Source of the DNA: Hyparrhenia diplandra
Lineage: Eukaryota > Streptophyta > Magnoliopsida > Poales > Poaceae
Assembly: GCA_015847255.1 (NCBI GenBank)
Contig: JADLZK010008794.1
Span: 186,001-250,000 of the forward strand
Length of the DNA: 64,000 bases
Reading direction: 5' to 3'
Part shown: positions 45,463-56,137 of the stretch, in pieces
How the letters are laid out: each line of letters begins with the position of its first letter
How positions within the stretch are numbered: the first letter of the stretch is position 1
Position numbers and translations under genes: made by a program
The notes under the pieces: model-generated
Seen by the model: only the letters and a program-made list of their open reading frames with translations
Database searches by the model: none
Told to the model about the DNA's origin: nothing

Positions 45463-47116
45463 TGTTGGCGTTTCTTAGCGCAATCACTAGAAACAGGTTT
45501 AGAACCCATCCCTAATGACGGCGCCTCGAAACGTGTCGTTGATATCTCTGAGTGGAACCACCATGTCGGTGATAGCACTAGGTCAATCAACGGTGATAGA
45601 TCTTGCCATAGTTGATATTTCATCCGCAAGCGCACGGATCTATCATTGTAGCATTTCACCCGGAAGTATTTAGGGTATCGTTATTTATATTTTCTCAAAG
45701 AAAGGCTTGTGTATAAGAAGCTAGCATGGCATCTGAATAATGGAATGTGTGTACACTAAGTCCAACTTGATCATAACAGGGGTAAGTAATATGGTTTATG
45801 GATAGTGTGACACACACATAGGAATCCACCTTAAAGGATAAAGAAAATAGATAAAGAATAAATAAATAACCTAATGGAGTAGCCTAATGTATCTAGTCAT
45901 GGTCATACAAATGAATAGTTAGGATCATATGCAACATGATATAAGAATGGTTAGCTCTAGGATAACAGGGAGATCTCCCAGATACCATCCGGCCCAATGG
46001 AAGGCATTTACGAACTCCTACGTCACATGCGAACGAGGGGGGATTACAAGGGACGGACAAGGCTGTCACGACCCTGCCGCCTACCCCCACGACCGTGGCA
46101 TGCTCTCATATCCGCAGGTGTCATAATATCCAGGCACCATACCCGCATATTAGAGCACTACTCTTGTCCCCCCAGGATCCCCACCCTACGGATGGACGGA
46201 CTAAGACAAGAGCAAACCCGAAGGAACAACGAACCGTTATCCCACCTCTAATCATGTTAAGCATACGATGATCGATGAAGAATGAATATGAACATGTTAA
46301 GATCATGATATGCAAACTATATACTAGTTCATATATCAACACTATAACATGAACAAGACTATACTCTAATTCATAAGTTAGACCATGAACAAAGAAATAG
46401 AACTTGCAAATAGAAGAAAGATCCATCAAGAGTATATATTACCAAGGCACTCTTTCTTCTAGGAGACAAGCCCTCCTTGTAGCTCTTCTACTCCAACTCT
46501 AGCCAAAGAAGAAGAAGAAGAAGATGGTGGTAGAGAGTGAGGTGGTAGTGCTGTAGGTGAACTCCAAATGGTGTGTGTGGAAGAAGGAGGAGAGGGGAAG
46601 CTACTTATACAAGTGGGAGAGGGGCAAAAGTACTAAACTACCCCTAAACCGACCTTGGCAACACGTCTAGGTACAATGGATTGGCCACTCCACCAGCGCA
46701 CCGCCCTCCACGACAGTTAATGTACCGCCACGCCAAACCTGGGCTCGAACCGCCTCAGGATGGGTGCGGGCGCACCCGGGAAGTGCCGCACGCACCCCGG
46801 GGCTCGGCTCATCCCGAGTCTCGGTGGGGTGGCGTTGTTGGGCCTGAAAAGTGTGCTGGTGGTGTTTGCTCGGCCCATCTCTGGTATTTTGGTCCATTTC
46901 ACCCCTAGGTTTGTATTCTTCTGAAGTACGTTTTCCAGGGTTGCGCTTTTTGGTCGTATTTCCACCTGTTTTATTATAAATCCTACAAAATACATTTTGG
47001 ACACTACAAGTGGAAATATGTAAGTAATAAATGTATATGAGTATGAAAAGGTATAGTTTCACCCCCTTTATGGTAGAATGTTGACTGGAAAAATATGTCG
47101 TTAGTGACTGTCAACA
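45463..47116 (-). repeat. 5' LTR of element B (right copy)
   Basis: 1654 bp, TGTTGGCGTTTC ... GTCAACA, followed by the target copy GGGGC. It contains the hairpin ATCCG-CAAGCGCA-CGGAT at 45622-45639. Confidence 0.93.
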
Positions 47117-47238
47117 GGGGCCTGACTTTGGGTGGTGCTGTTGGAGTGGAACACATTTGTTGGGCCAACAAATATGGATGTGGGTACCCAAATCGAAAAT
47201 AGGGGGGCCTAATTTAGGGGCTAGTGCTGGAGATGCTC

Positions 47239-47361
47239 TAATAAACACTAGATGTTATATATCCCAGAGGTGACTCCGGCCGAAGAAGAACACAATGTTG
47301 TTTGCAAATATACTGGACTGCTGATGGGGTGTAGACTGCCAATATCGGTGTATGAAGCACA
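47239..47361. repeat. Host repeat copy B, part 2
   Basis: Aligns with copy A at 23195-23230 and 23881-23937 (ATATCCCAGAGG, GGTGTAGACTGCC, AAGCACA). It ends at the ACA target of CACTA-2. It lacks the LINE fragment of copy A. Confidence 0.75.
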
Positions 47362-47380
47362 CACTACGGGAGACTACTTC

Positions 47381-47800
47381 TTTGCTGAGTGCCATGGGCA
47401 CTCGGCAAAGGCACCTTTACTCTTGGCAAAGCCTTTGCCAAGCGTGGCACTCGGCAAAGAACGCCCGGGAAATCGGCTGACGGCGGAATTTCTTTGCCGA
47501 GTGCCTTTTTCTCAGACACTCGGCAAAGACTTTGCCGAGCGTCCGATGTGGCGCTTCGGCAAAGAAAAGTGGTCTGTTAATGGCGATTAATCGACGACAT
47601 CTTTGCTTGAGTGCCACGTAATCAGCGCCAGAAAGAATTTTTTTTTTTTGCAAATTTATTTTGCCGAGTGCCACGTCGGAGGGCACTTGGCAAAGTTTTT
47701 CCCTTTTTTTAAAAAAATCTTTGTCGAGCGCCTTGTGACTTGGCACTCGGCAAAGATCCATCTTTTGCCGAGTGCCGGGGCCATTGCACTTTCGGCAAAG
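47381..47800. repeat. Left subterminal array of CACTA-2
   Basis: Repeated CTTTGCCGAGTGCC/GGCACTCGGCAAAG motifs, mostly as converging pairs with short variable spacers. In the family these are transposase-binding sites. Confidence 0.9.
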
Positions 47801-48559
47801 CGCCGCCAAAAAATTTTGTTTTTTTTCCTTTCCACCTTGACAAACAAACATAATCACATATATATATCACATCCATTCAAATATAGAACACAAATATATC
47901 ACATTCATCACATATTTGACTCATCCGTCGCGTATAACACATCCATCATTGCATATATATCACATATGTAGCAATAAGTAGTCAAATCCGTCCAAACAAA
48001 TCCACAAGTTCATCAAATGTACCACAAGTCTATCACCACATGACCAACAAAGGGAAATACAAACCAATGTTCATTCGAGAGGTGGGAAAGGTGGAATCTG
48101 AGTTGCCAGTGATTCAAAGCCTTGCTCACCACCTTGAGGCGCCTGATTCGAACCCGACGCCGATCCTGGCTGCACAAAGGAGAAAAGGATGCAAGTGTTA
48201 GACATGATTACTTGATACGGGGAAAAGCACAAACGAAACTCTTTGCTATCATACTCACGGGAGTACCCGAACATCGAGTCGGAAACCGCAGTGGAGGTGG
48301 AGCGACGAGCTAGGAGCCCGGGGTGTGAGAGCCGAAAGCACCTAACGATGCTAGGAACGCAAGATAAGTTCCTCCGGCCTCTTCACCATTGCCAGCTACG
48401 TGGCCTCCAGCTCCCGACGTTGCCTCCTTTCCTCGCTAAATTTGGGCGGGCCCGCCGCTCCCGACGTTGCCTCATTTCCTCCGTTAGCCGGGCCTACAAC
48501 ATTTAACTTTAGTGTTTGAGTACTGCAAACCTTAAAAGGCGTTTAAAGATCAATGTACG

Positions 48560-49542
48560 ACGAGTAAAACAGGAATAACCTCGAGGGCGTCGACCCGGTG
48601 CATCACAGGGCTCGACCGTTGTTGTATCGGCGGGTCAGAGCTCGTGCTCCGTGCTCGGATGTCGACTAGTCTGAGCCCGGCACTGTTGATGATGCCGTCG
48701 CCAATCCACGACCACCTGTGCTTCTTGCCTCCTCCCAACCTCATGACGAGGTCTGTATCAATGTCCTGAGTGCACGGATCATAATCTTCCCCATATTTCT
48801 CCCTAGCAGCCGACGTGTACTCACTGATGCGAGTGCCGACACTCGGGTTGCTGTACGCCTCGGGCGGGTCGTTCACGTTGTAGGATACGTCAGACTTCTC
48901 CTTGCCCTTGTGTGACATGCTATATGCTTGGAAGTCGTTGCAGTCCTTGCCGGGATGTGACGCCACCGCGAAATCTGGGGAAGAAGATTAGTGTCCGGAT
49001 GGTGATAAAAGAAGATTGAGCGTCGCCGATCGATAAAAGAAACCGCGTGCCCATTGGTCTCGTATTCCGCAAGGCTCCGGCTGCCTTGGTGGTGTACTGG
49101 ACCTTGCATCATCAAACGCCGCTCCCATGCGGCGCAGCGCGTGTCATTTGTAATCCCGAAAGTGAACCACGCCCACGTTCATCGCCCGCCAGATCGGCAA
49201 AGTTGTGGCACCACCAGGGAATCATCTACACGTCATGAAGTATTTGACATATAAGAAGATCAAATTAAACATACTTAATCTCAAAACGAAGCAATATTAA
49301 TGTTCTTCATTTACCGTTAGATATCGGTCACGGGTCAACATCGTCACTCTTGCTATTTCCTTCGGTATCCTATCGCCAAGCACCGACGGGTGGTAGGTCA
49401 TGACGGCCTGGTGCTTCACCTCCTGATGCATGTTGGTGATGCATTTTTTGCAGGCTATCTCTAGCACCTGAGCCGCTTCCTCCTCCAATCCCTCCGTTGT
49501 TGAGATGTTACGGTTTGTGCCATCTAGAATGCCACCTTGCAT
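48560..49542 (-). pseudogene. TNPA-type (plant Transposase_24-like) gene remnant of CACTA-2
   Basis: Minus-strand pieces read, in order, EEEAAQVLEIACKKCITNMH and MTYHPSVLGDRIPKEIARVT (49297-49542). Next is MMQGPVHHQGSRSLAEYETN (about 49050-49115). Last comes DFQAYSMSHKGKEKSDVSYN, VNDPPEAYSNPSVGTRISEY, YDPCTQDIDTDLVMRLGGGK and KHRWSWIGDGIIN (48550-48966). The final block is the signature of the En/Spm-type Transposase_24 family. In the family this accessory protein binds the subterminal repeats. Frame changes may be partly introns and partly decay. Confidence 0.72.
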
Positions 49543-50815
49543 GAAACCTTCTCAAATTTTTATCACAGCCTACACATGCGATATCACGACAACTTGACAA
49601 ATTTCATGATTTTGAGACTTCGTTTGCTTTTTATAGAATTTAAAAATGATTTACCCGCAAGTGAATCGACATGTTTCGCGCACAAGATGTTCGAATTTTC
49701 GGGTGTGTCCCTGGATGAGGCTTCACGTTAGACTCACAAGCAAGAATATCATTTTTCCATTCATTTAGTTCCATTATTCGAATGACTTGCAGTTCAAATT
49801 TGAGTTATGAAAAAAAAATTCAAATAAAAAAGAGGTCAATTAAAGAAATATAGTAAAAGTATGAAAAAATTTCCAAATTTGGACATGGAGTAGTAAATAC
49901 TGTAGCAAATCTAAAAAAACTTAAAGTCAAAATAAAAAAATTGTTTGCCGAGTACCACTATGGATCCAGCCCTTTTTGCCGAGTGCCACAGGCACCGGCA
50001 AAAGGCCAAACTACCCCCGGCAAAGGTCACTCGGCAAAGTTTACTCGGCAAAGACAGCCTTTGCCGAAAGTGCCAAAATCCAATGCCGAGTGTCAAACGG
50101 GTCCGACGGCATGGGCGATGACGGCGCTCTTTGCCGAAAGTGCCGACTATCGGCACTCGGCAAAGAAATTAATTTTTTATTTATTTCTTTGACGAGTGTT
50201 AAGTGCTAATAACACTCGGCAAAGAATTAACGCAATAAAAAAATTAATAATTACCAAACAGATCCGAAAAATCCCTAAATTTTAACATGACACTATATTT
50301 GATCTCTTTTGGCTATATAAAAGTTTCAAAGTCAAACCACAATTCGACCATCGCTGTAAGTCCAACACTTAGGGGATCATTCTCAACAACTCTGAAACTT
50401 CTTAGGAGATGTTTCAGCTTTTAAGCAACGTGACGTGACAACTTATTTGAAACCTTCTCAATTTTTTACCACAGCCTCCACATATGATATGCTGACAACT
50501 CGTCAAATTTCATAATTTTTTGACTTCATTTTCTTTTTATACAATTAAAAAACCATTCACCCATGCGCTTAGGGTCGTGTTTCTGAAACGAGATGTTTGA
50601 AAACCCTAATCATATCATATGTAGGGACTTAAACTGGGTTCAGTAACATGAATATCAATTTTATACTCATTTTTTTTTTTTCCAAATATTTGAATGAGCT
50701 GCAGTTCAAATTTCACCCGATTCAAAAAAATTGTTTGAAATGCAATTAATTAGTTATATATAGCAAAAAAATTCAAAAATACACCAAACTTTTGCAGGGA
50801 GTAGGACATGTCGTG
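49530..50815. repeat. Duplicated subterminal unit in CACTA-2
   Basis: Segments 49530-49905 and 50448-50815 are homologous in the same order (GAAACCTTCTCAA, ACAGCCTACACATG/ACAGCCTCCACATA, CGACAACTTG, GCAGTTCAAATTT). Each is followed by a CTTTGCCGAGTGCC array (49944-50222 and 50866-51572). The right end therefore seems to exist twice. Confidence 0.75.
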
Positions 50816-50865
50816 TGTGTGGAGGAGAAAAAGTTTGAAGGCAATTGGGGAAAAAAATTATTTCT

Positions 50866-51572
50866 TTGCCGAGTGTCTAGGCCAACACTCGGCAAAGAGG
50901 CTCCTTTGCCGAGTGCAATCAAAGGGCACTCGGCAAAGGGAACTATTTGCCGTGTGCGTGGACTCTTTGCCGACTGCCAATCCTGGGCACTCGGCAAAGG
51001 AGGTGACGGCGGCTGGCAGGCGCTGGGCATTTAACGGTGGAACGCCCGTTGCCGAGTGCCGACGTTAGGCACTCGGCAAAGAGGGCTCCTTTGCCGAGTG
51101 CCAGGTCTCGGCACTCGGCAAAGAGCTCCAATGCCGAGTGTCAAGTCTTTGCCGTGTGTCATCGTCTGGGCACTCGGTGTATCGCTTCTTTGTCGAGTGC
51201 CGATATTTGGCACTCGGCAAAGAGGCGGACACTCGTCAACGGTCCGTTTTCCGGTAGTGTGCCATGGGCGGCACTTGGCAAAGCTCATGGCTGGCACTCG
51301 GCAAAGGCTTTAGGCTTTGCCGAGCGCCAAACGGCTGGCTCTCGGCAAAGACAACGGCGCGGATGGTGTTACAGGCGCCGGCCCTCCGCCGAGCGTTGGT
51401 TCTTTGCCAAGTGTTGACGCTCGGCAAAGAAGACTCTTTGCCGAGTGTCTGTCTTTGCCGAGGGTCAGACACTCGGCAAAGCATGAGATGACGAGTGTCG
51501 CCCCTTGCCGAGGCGACACTCGGCAAAGCCCTGTCTTTGCCAAGTGCTCGATATTTGGCACTCGGCAAAGAG
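50866..51572. repeat. Right subterminal array of CACTA-2
   Basis: Dense CTTTGCCGAGTGCC and GGCACTCGGCAAAG units up to the right terminus. The many small open frames here on both strands are a by-product of the repeats. Confidence 0.9.
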
Positions 51573-51587
51573 CCAGTTTCCGTAGTG

Positions 51588-51660
51588 ACAGTTAGTTTTT
51601 TTGTTCTTTTGAGATTATTATTTATCAAGCATTTGATGGCATCGATATAAAGGTACGATA
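51588..51660. repeat. Host repeat copy B, part 3
   Basis: Matches copy A at 23935-24005 (TTTGAGATTATT, TTATCAAGC, ATGGCATCGATATAAAGGTA). It closes the alignment across CACTA-2. Confidence 0.75.
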
Positions 51661-52427
51661 ATTAAGCTATATGTGCAGCACTGCAGCACGAATTCAGCTG
51701 CGTGTGGCCCCTTTTGTCCTTTAAATTACAAGCTTGCTGATCAGAACTTCTGGACCTTCGGGACAGGGCGTATCATGTCTTTAGTATTTCAATACCAGAC
51801 CATACATGGCAGTATTAGTTCCTCAGCATAACTAGATAATCATATATAGGTCCAAGATATATACAGCCATCCCTAAAAAAAAACAGTAGTAACAACATTG
51901 AGCTATTTCAGAGGCCGATATACACACGTGCTGCCCTGAAGGCTGAAGACATAAAAACAGTAGTAACACATGGCTCAAGACACAGTCCATATATAATGCC
52001 CTGAAGCTGACAGCGTACCCTCAAAGGCTGAAGCACTTGGAGCATCTGCAGGGCATATGAGTTTCAAGTGAATCATGAATTATACCAAGGCACAAGAATC
52101 ATTGAACTATATATGCTTAATGGATGATGTTCACAAGACAGGTATTGCCCCTGCATGCCAAATGCATGTTACGGGGATGCAGGTGCAAACCTGAAGAATT
52201 CACCCTATGACTGATCTGAGGAGGCCTGAACAAAGCAAGACACGTGTGAGTGGCAGGATATGCAAAACAGGCAAAGAAAACCTAGTTATTAGTAAATAAT
52301 AAATACCTTTTTGGCAGAAAGGAAAGGACGAGGATGTGTGCCGGAAGACTGCTAGCTTTATTCTTGTGATGATTCGTGCTTCGCCATGACCTGCAACCAG
52401 ATACATATTTCTCACTCAATTGGACAA
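51661..52427. other. Non-coding stretch
   Basis: Unique-looking sequence without a credible ORF. The repeated CCCTGAAG(G)CTGA words at 51934, 51999 and 52020 are weak internal repeats. It may be the 3' flank of the minus-strand fragment that follows. Confidence 0.4.
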
Positions 52428-52985
52428 TTAGATAACTAGATCGAGGGGTTGGTGTGGGCATTGGATGGGATCGGGCTTAACAATCGGAGATTCTTTTTTT
52501 TTTTTTTTTTTTTTTTTTTTTGAAACATATATACTATCAGAATGCGATGCATACTCAGTATGACCAAGAGACATGCAGCGCGGTGACCGTGTACTGGCTT
52601 TGTTGAGCTTGGGCACTTGGCATTTGGCAACCAAGTCCATAATGCCCTGCAATGCCCTGGGCTTGAAGCGCCCATGCATATAGCCTGGAGGACCTGCAAG
52701 AGAAACCAACGTCATGGTCAGGGTCGGGGTCAGTGGTCACAGTCTCACAGACAGGTTCAGCTGCCAAGGCGGCGAGCACTGCACGCGGAGGAGAAGGATG
52801 CATGCGGTAGTTGAGCTCGTCGGCCTCGTGGCTGCAGTCGCGGTAATCGACGAAGCTGAGGGCGTAGGCCGAGGCGGCGGCCCAGCGGTACGGTCGCGGA
52901 GCATCATCCGCTGGAGCCGTGCCGCGTCGAAGAAGACGCGCGTCTTCCGCTTCAGGCTGCGCTTGCCCGTTTGGTAGAGGCGGTG
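52428..52985 (-). pseudogene. Fragment of a minus-strand gene, possibly LisH/CTLH-like
   Basis: The minus strand reads LRRHRLYQTGKRSLKRKTRV and FFDAARLQRMMLRD. In the next frame it continues YRWAAASAYALSFVDYRDCS and HEADELNYRM. A good acceptor (TTTCTCTTGCAG at about 52700) precedes PPGYMHGRFKPRALQGIMDL and VAKCQVPKL. The FFDAARLQ...W..A..YALSF pattern recalls the CTLH helix pair that follows LisH motifs, and the A-x-x-x-I-x-D-L-x-x-K-C block recalls the tail of such proteins. The match is by eye. The one-base frame change makes it a pseudogene or a mis-read gene. A T-run at 52493-52520 follows. Confidence 0.35.
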
Positions 52986-53117
52986 GCGCCTGAGACTGAC
53001 TGCAGCGGCCTACTGCATAGCATACTGGAGGAGAATTTTACCGTAAAATGAGCTGCAACGGCTACGGCAAGAGCTACGCTATCCTACCGTTCGAGTCCGT
53101 TCTCCGGTATTTCCAGC

Positions 53118-53960
53118 GTGCTTCCAGGGCGCACGCCACGCGCCTCCGTGGCATTAGGCGTGGGGCCCACGCGGTCGCCCGGCGGGCTCGTGCTGCTCCC
53201 TGCTCCCACTGCACCACCCGACGCGCCCGCGACACTGCCGTTGGTCGCCACGCTCCACCTCCATCACCACCGGTGGCGGCGGCCCAACATACCCCTGGCG
53301 CGAGAGTTGGTCGCCACCATTGCCTCCGCTGCCTGCAGCGCCTCCCTCACCAGGGGCCCCGACCGCCGTTCGCCACCGTGTCACGCGCCGTTCAGTTCAC
53401 CGCCGTTGGGAGGAGGGAGGGGCCGGAGGGAGAGACGGCCGCCGTCGGGACCCGCCGCGCCTGCATCCGTCGCGCCGTCGGGACTCGAGCACGCCGCCGC
53501 GCCCGCAGATGGAACGGAGCGGTCGGCGAGCCGCGCGCCGCCGTGCTCGGGCCCCGACTCGAGCGAGCAGCAGCGCTCCGCGCCGGCCGCCGCGCGACGA
53601 CGCGCGGAAGGGACTCTCGCTCCGCCCGGCCGCGAGCGTGGGACTTCCGCCCGTCGTGCTTGGAGGCGGCGGACTTGAGGCGGCGGAAGGCCTCGGCGGC
53701 GCAGGCTTGGAGGCCGCCGCCGCCTGCCGCCGCCCGAGTGCAGCTTTGTCGCAGCGCGGCTCGGCCGCCGCGGCACGGCCGCAAGCTCCGTCAAGCGCGG
53801 CCGCCCTCGCCATCCTCCAACAGCGTTGTGGCGGCCACGGGGCCGATAGCCTTTGCGGCTGGCGGACTTTCCCTCGCCGGGAGAGAGAGTGGGGAGGGAG
53901 GGAGAAAAAAAAAAAAAAATCTGATGTGTGGGTCCCACGTTGGTATAAAGGATGACATAA
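53118..53960. other. GC-rich block open in many frames
   Basis: Very GC-rich, rich in CG. Open frames of 130-314 codons run on both strands and in all phases, with Arg/Ala/Pro-rich translations. Nothing indicates which, if any, is translated. A poly(A) run (53907-53919) follows. Together with the AT-rich edges this resembles captured first-exon DNA in a DNA transposon, but I could not find terminal repeats. Confidence 0.35.
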
Positions 53961-54362
53961 AGTATGGATGGGTGGAGAAGAATTGTGTATAGAGGAGAGA
54001 ATCTTGATGACCAGGGGTAGAATATTCCTTTTAAAGCATGCATTTAAAGTATGACGAGTGTGGATAGCCTAAGCAAAGGGATGAGTCGGCGGAGTCGCAG
54101 CCCCGCCAAGGCCGAACGATCGCCGCCCCTCGTCGTCGTCATTGCAGTGAGGCAGTCAGTCCCTGGGAGAAGAGAGAGAGAGAAAAAAAAAAAAAAAGGA
54201 CGAAGAGTCGTGGTTGTGCGTTTCGCGAAACAAAGAGGCCGGCCTCCTGCCAATAAATCCATTGGGCCATCCCCTCGGAACATTTTGTGTGGAATCGGAC
54301 TGGATATGGGCACGACCTTTTGGACCAAGAGACGTGGGTACATGTTTCTGGCTCTGATCTAC

Positions 54363-54383
54363 AGTTGATCTTTCTTTTTTGCT

Positions 54384-54426
<43 letters not shown>

Positions 54427-54437
54427 GATCTTTCTTT
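54363..54437 (+). mobile_element. Retroposon scar: A39 tail flanked by 15-bp target duplication
   Basis: AGTTGATCTTTCTTT occurs at 54363-54377 and again at 54423-54437. Between them are only TTTGCTC and a run of 39 adenines (54385-54423). A poly(A) tract bounded by a long perfect duplication is the mark of LINE-type target-primed insertion. The body here is just 7 bp. Confidence 0.7.
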
Positions 54438-54914
54438 GAATTCAGCTTAAATAAAGAATATACAACATGACATGACTGCACATTTATGTCATCAGTATGC
54501 TTAAACATCATCACGCACATTTATGTCTTATGAAGCTGACGACCTCCCCTGGTGTGAGTTAAAAGCTAAAGCCTATATATGCCAAATTTCGTTGATGGAA
54601 TTTCAACTAGAACATTATCATCCCGAATCCTAATCTTATAATCCCTGCATATATTTATATGCAGTGCAAAGCATTGCTTAGATTAGTCCAGTCTGTCAGT
54701 CTGAACTGAATTTTGGACAAGGTGAGCTGTATTGCGCTAGTACTACTAGTGTTGAGGTTGCGTACTGACTGACCGGTGGCGATAAGTTGTCAGGCAAGCT
54801 GAAAAGCAACAGACAGTGATTAGGAATGGGAGGAGTAGATGGTGAATTTGCTATTTGTTAGGTACAGTAGTACGGTGTATGTTAGCGCAAAGTAGAGACG
54901 GTCCGACGGTATCA

Positions 54915-55492
54915 GGCTCCGTTTGGATTGAAGGATTTTCGAAGAAAATTTCAAAGGAACCAAATCCTATGGAGTGCTGACGTCACTAGCGTTTGGAACA
55001 AAGGAATGAATCTCGCCATTCCTCTGGAAAGGATTGAGCTCCTTCACAAAACGTAGGAACTGGAAAATCCAGTCTGAACCGATGGTTTGGTTCTCTTGCG
55101 CGCGGGCTGCAGACAACTTCCGTCAGGCGACTGAGCATGGCAGGCAACTCTTGCATGCGGCAAGCCTTTGAGCACCAGGCCAATTGCATAATACCCAACG
55201 CAGGATTTGGTGAAAGAAACTAATAAAAAATTGTTAAATAGTGGGACCCATTATAATAAAGGCTCCAGATAAGGGATGTCACACTAGTAATACGGTTTCT
55301 AGAAGATTTTTTTAGTTCAAATACATTTTTGTTCCTGTGTTTTCTATTCCTACGTTCGAAACGGCAAAAGTTCTTCATTCCTCTATTTTTGAATCCTGTG
55401 GTTTTCTCTCTTACCCCGTTCCTGTGTTTTCTCCATTCCTACGTTTCCTACCATTCATCTGTTTTGCATTCCTATGTTCCAAACAGGCCCTC
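54915..55492. mobile_element. Putative MITE
   Basis: Imperfect inverted ends GGCTCCGTTTGGATTGAAGG (left) and GGGCCTGTTTGGAACATAGG (right, reverse complement), about 580 bp, with no ORF. The GTTTGG-containing ends are common in grass MITEs. I could not establish a target duplication. Confidence 0.45.
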
Positions 55493-55853
55493 AGTTTAAG
55501 CTGAAGCTAGAAGGAGAGGAGGGAGAAACTGCACGGCCTGACTGCCGGACGGAGTAGGCTTAGTTGGGCCGACGCCGGGCCATATGAGCCAACATAACCA
55601 GAAGTGGCCCGTGAACGGATAGCAGAACGGACCCCGTCTACCGTAATGGGAAACTGCTTCCTTCCCTCCTAATCTTCTTACCTGTAACGGAAGCTACACT
55701 GCATCTGTGCTACTGACAGGTGGGCCATCCTTTCTTCTCACACCGCCAGGACAATTTGTGTCTGTGCCCCTGTCGGGTGGGCCAGGCCTCCTCCTCTACT
55801 TGTTGGTTGCTTGCTGTACAAAGAGTCGGAGCAGTAAACGCAGCATTTGGTTT

Positions 55854-56137
55854 GGGTGTGTTTAGATACCAAAAGTTTGGGCAAAATTTTGGATGGATGG
55901 GACATGTATGTCACATCATACATCAGAAGACGTTTCGTTTGTTAGTGGTAAATATTATCCTACCATAGCGTAACTAGGCTCAAAAGAATCGTCTCGTAAT
56001 GTACATTTAAACTGTGCAATTAGTTTTTTTTTTTACCTACATTTAGTACTCAAAACATGTACCGGTATTTTAATGTGATAGGGAATCTTCTTTTTTATAG
56101 TGAATTTGGGGAAGAATTTGGGGATCTAAACACACCC
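55854..56137. mobile_element. MITE upstream of the DCD-Kelch gene
   Basis: Inverted ends GGGTGTGTTTAGATACC (left) and GGGTGTGTTTAGATCCC (right, reverse complement), 284 bp, AT-rich, no ORF. It ends roughly 10-30 bp before the GC-rich leader of the gene, so it lies in the promoter. The flanks TTT/TAC do not form a clear duplication. Confidence 0.65.

Larger units (their letters stand above)
26327..47116 (-). mobile_element. Athila-like LTR retrotransposon B, carrying a Helitron and a CACTA element
   Basis: LTRs at 26327-27988 and 45463-47116 begin T(G/A)TTGGCGTTTCTTAGCGC and end GTCAACA. The 5-bp target duplication GGGGC is perfect (26322-26326, 47117-47121). Minus-strand order is 5' LTR, tRNA-Asp primer site, gag (split by CACTA-1), zinc knuckle, protease, an extra Athila-type ORF, and a polypurine tract. 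No RT or integrase is present, so it is non-autonomous. Without its two insertions the element is about 9.1 kb. It is related to element A (similar LTR ends, primer site, purine tract, gag) but is a distinct family. Confidence 0.92.
25466..47238. mobile_element. PIF/Harbinger-like non-autonomous element, split by element B
   Basis: Imperfect terminal inverted repeats GAGCAACTCCAGCAGGGCCC (left) and GAGCATCTCCAGCACTAGCC (right, reverse complement) are flanked by a perfect TAA duplication (25463-25465, 47239-47241). Both are diagnostic of the PIF/Harbinger superfamily. Without element B it is about 980 bp (25466-26326 plus 47122-47238). It has inner inverted sequence (TTGGGCCAACAAA) near both ends and a GC-rich core, but no transposase. 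Repeat copy A preserves the unoccupied target. Confidence 0.85.
47362..51587 (-). mobile_element. CACTA transposon 2 with CTTTGCCGAGTGCC subterminal repeats
   Basis: Ends CACTACGGGAGACT and AGTTTCCGTAGTG, with a perfect ACA duplication (47359-47361, 51588-51590), enclose 4.2 kb. Subterminal arrays of CTTTGCCGAGTGCC and its complement occupy 47381-47800, 49944-50222 and 50866-51572. The only protein trace is a TNPA/Transposase_24-like region on the minus strand; TNP2 is absent, so it is non-autonomous. The empty target is preserved in repeat copy A at 23935-23937. Confidence 0.93.

Noticed and set aside
47381..51572. Regularly repeated short motif resembling a CRISPR array
   Set aside because: Both orientations alternate, spacing is irregular, and the array ends at CACTA termini in a plant genome; these are transposase-binding repeats.
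50866..51595. Many overlapping frames of 75-130 codons in the CACTA-2 end
   Set aside because: They are translations of the CTTTGCCGAGTGCC repeat array in different phases.
52493..52520. Long T run as the poly(A) tail of a minus-strand retroposon
   Set aside because: No target duplication could be found around it, unlike the A39 tract at 54385.
53048..53992. 314-codon plus-strand frame in the GC-rich block
   Set aside because: Long frames exist in several phases on both strands, as expected from high GC and few stop codons; no domain is visible.
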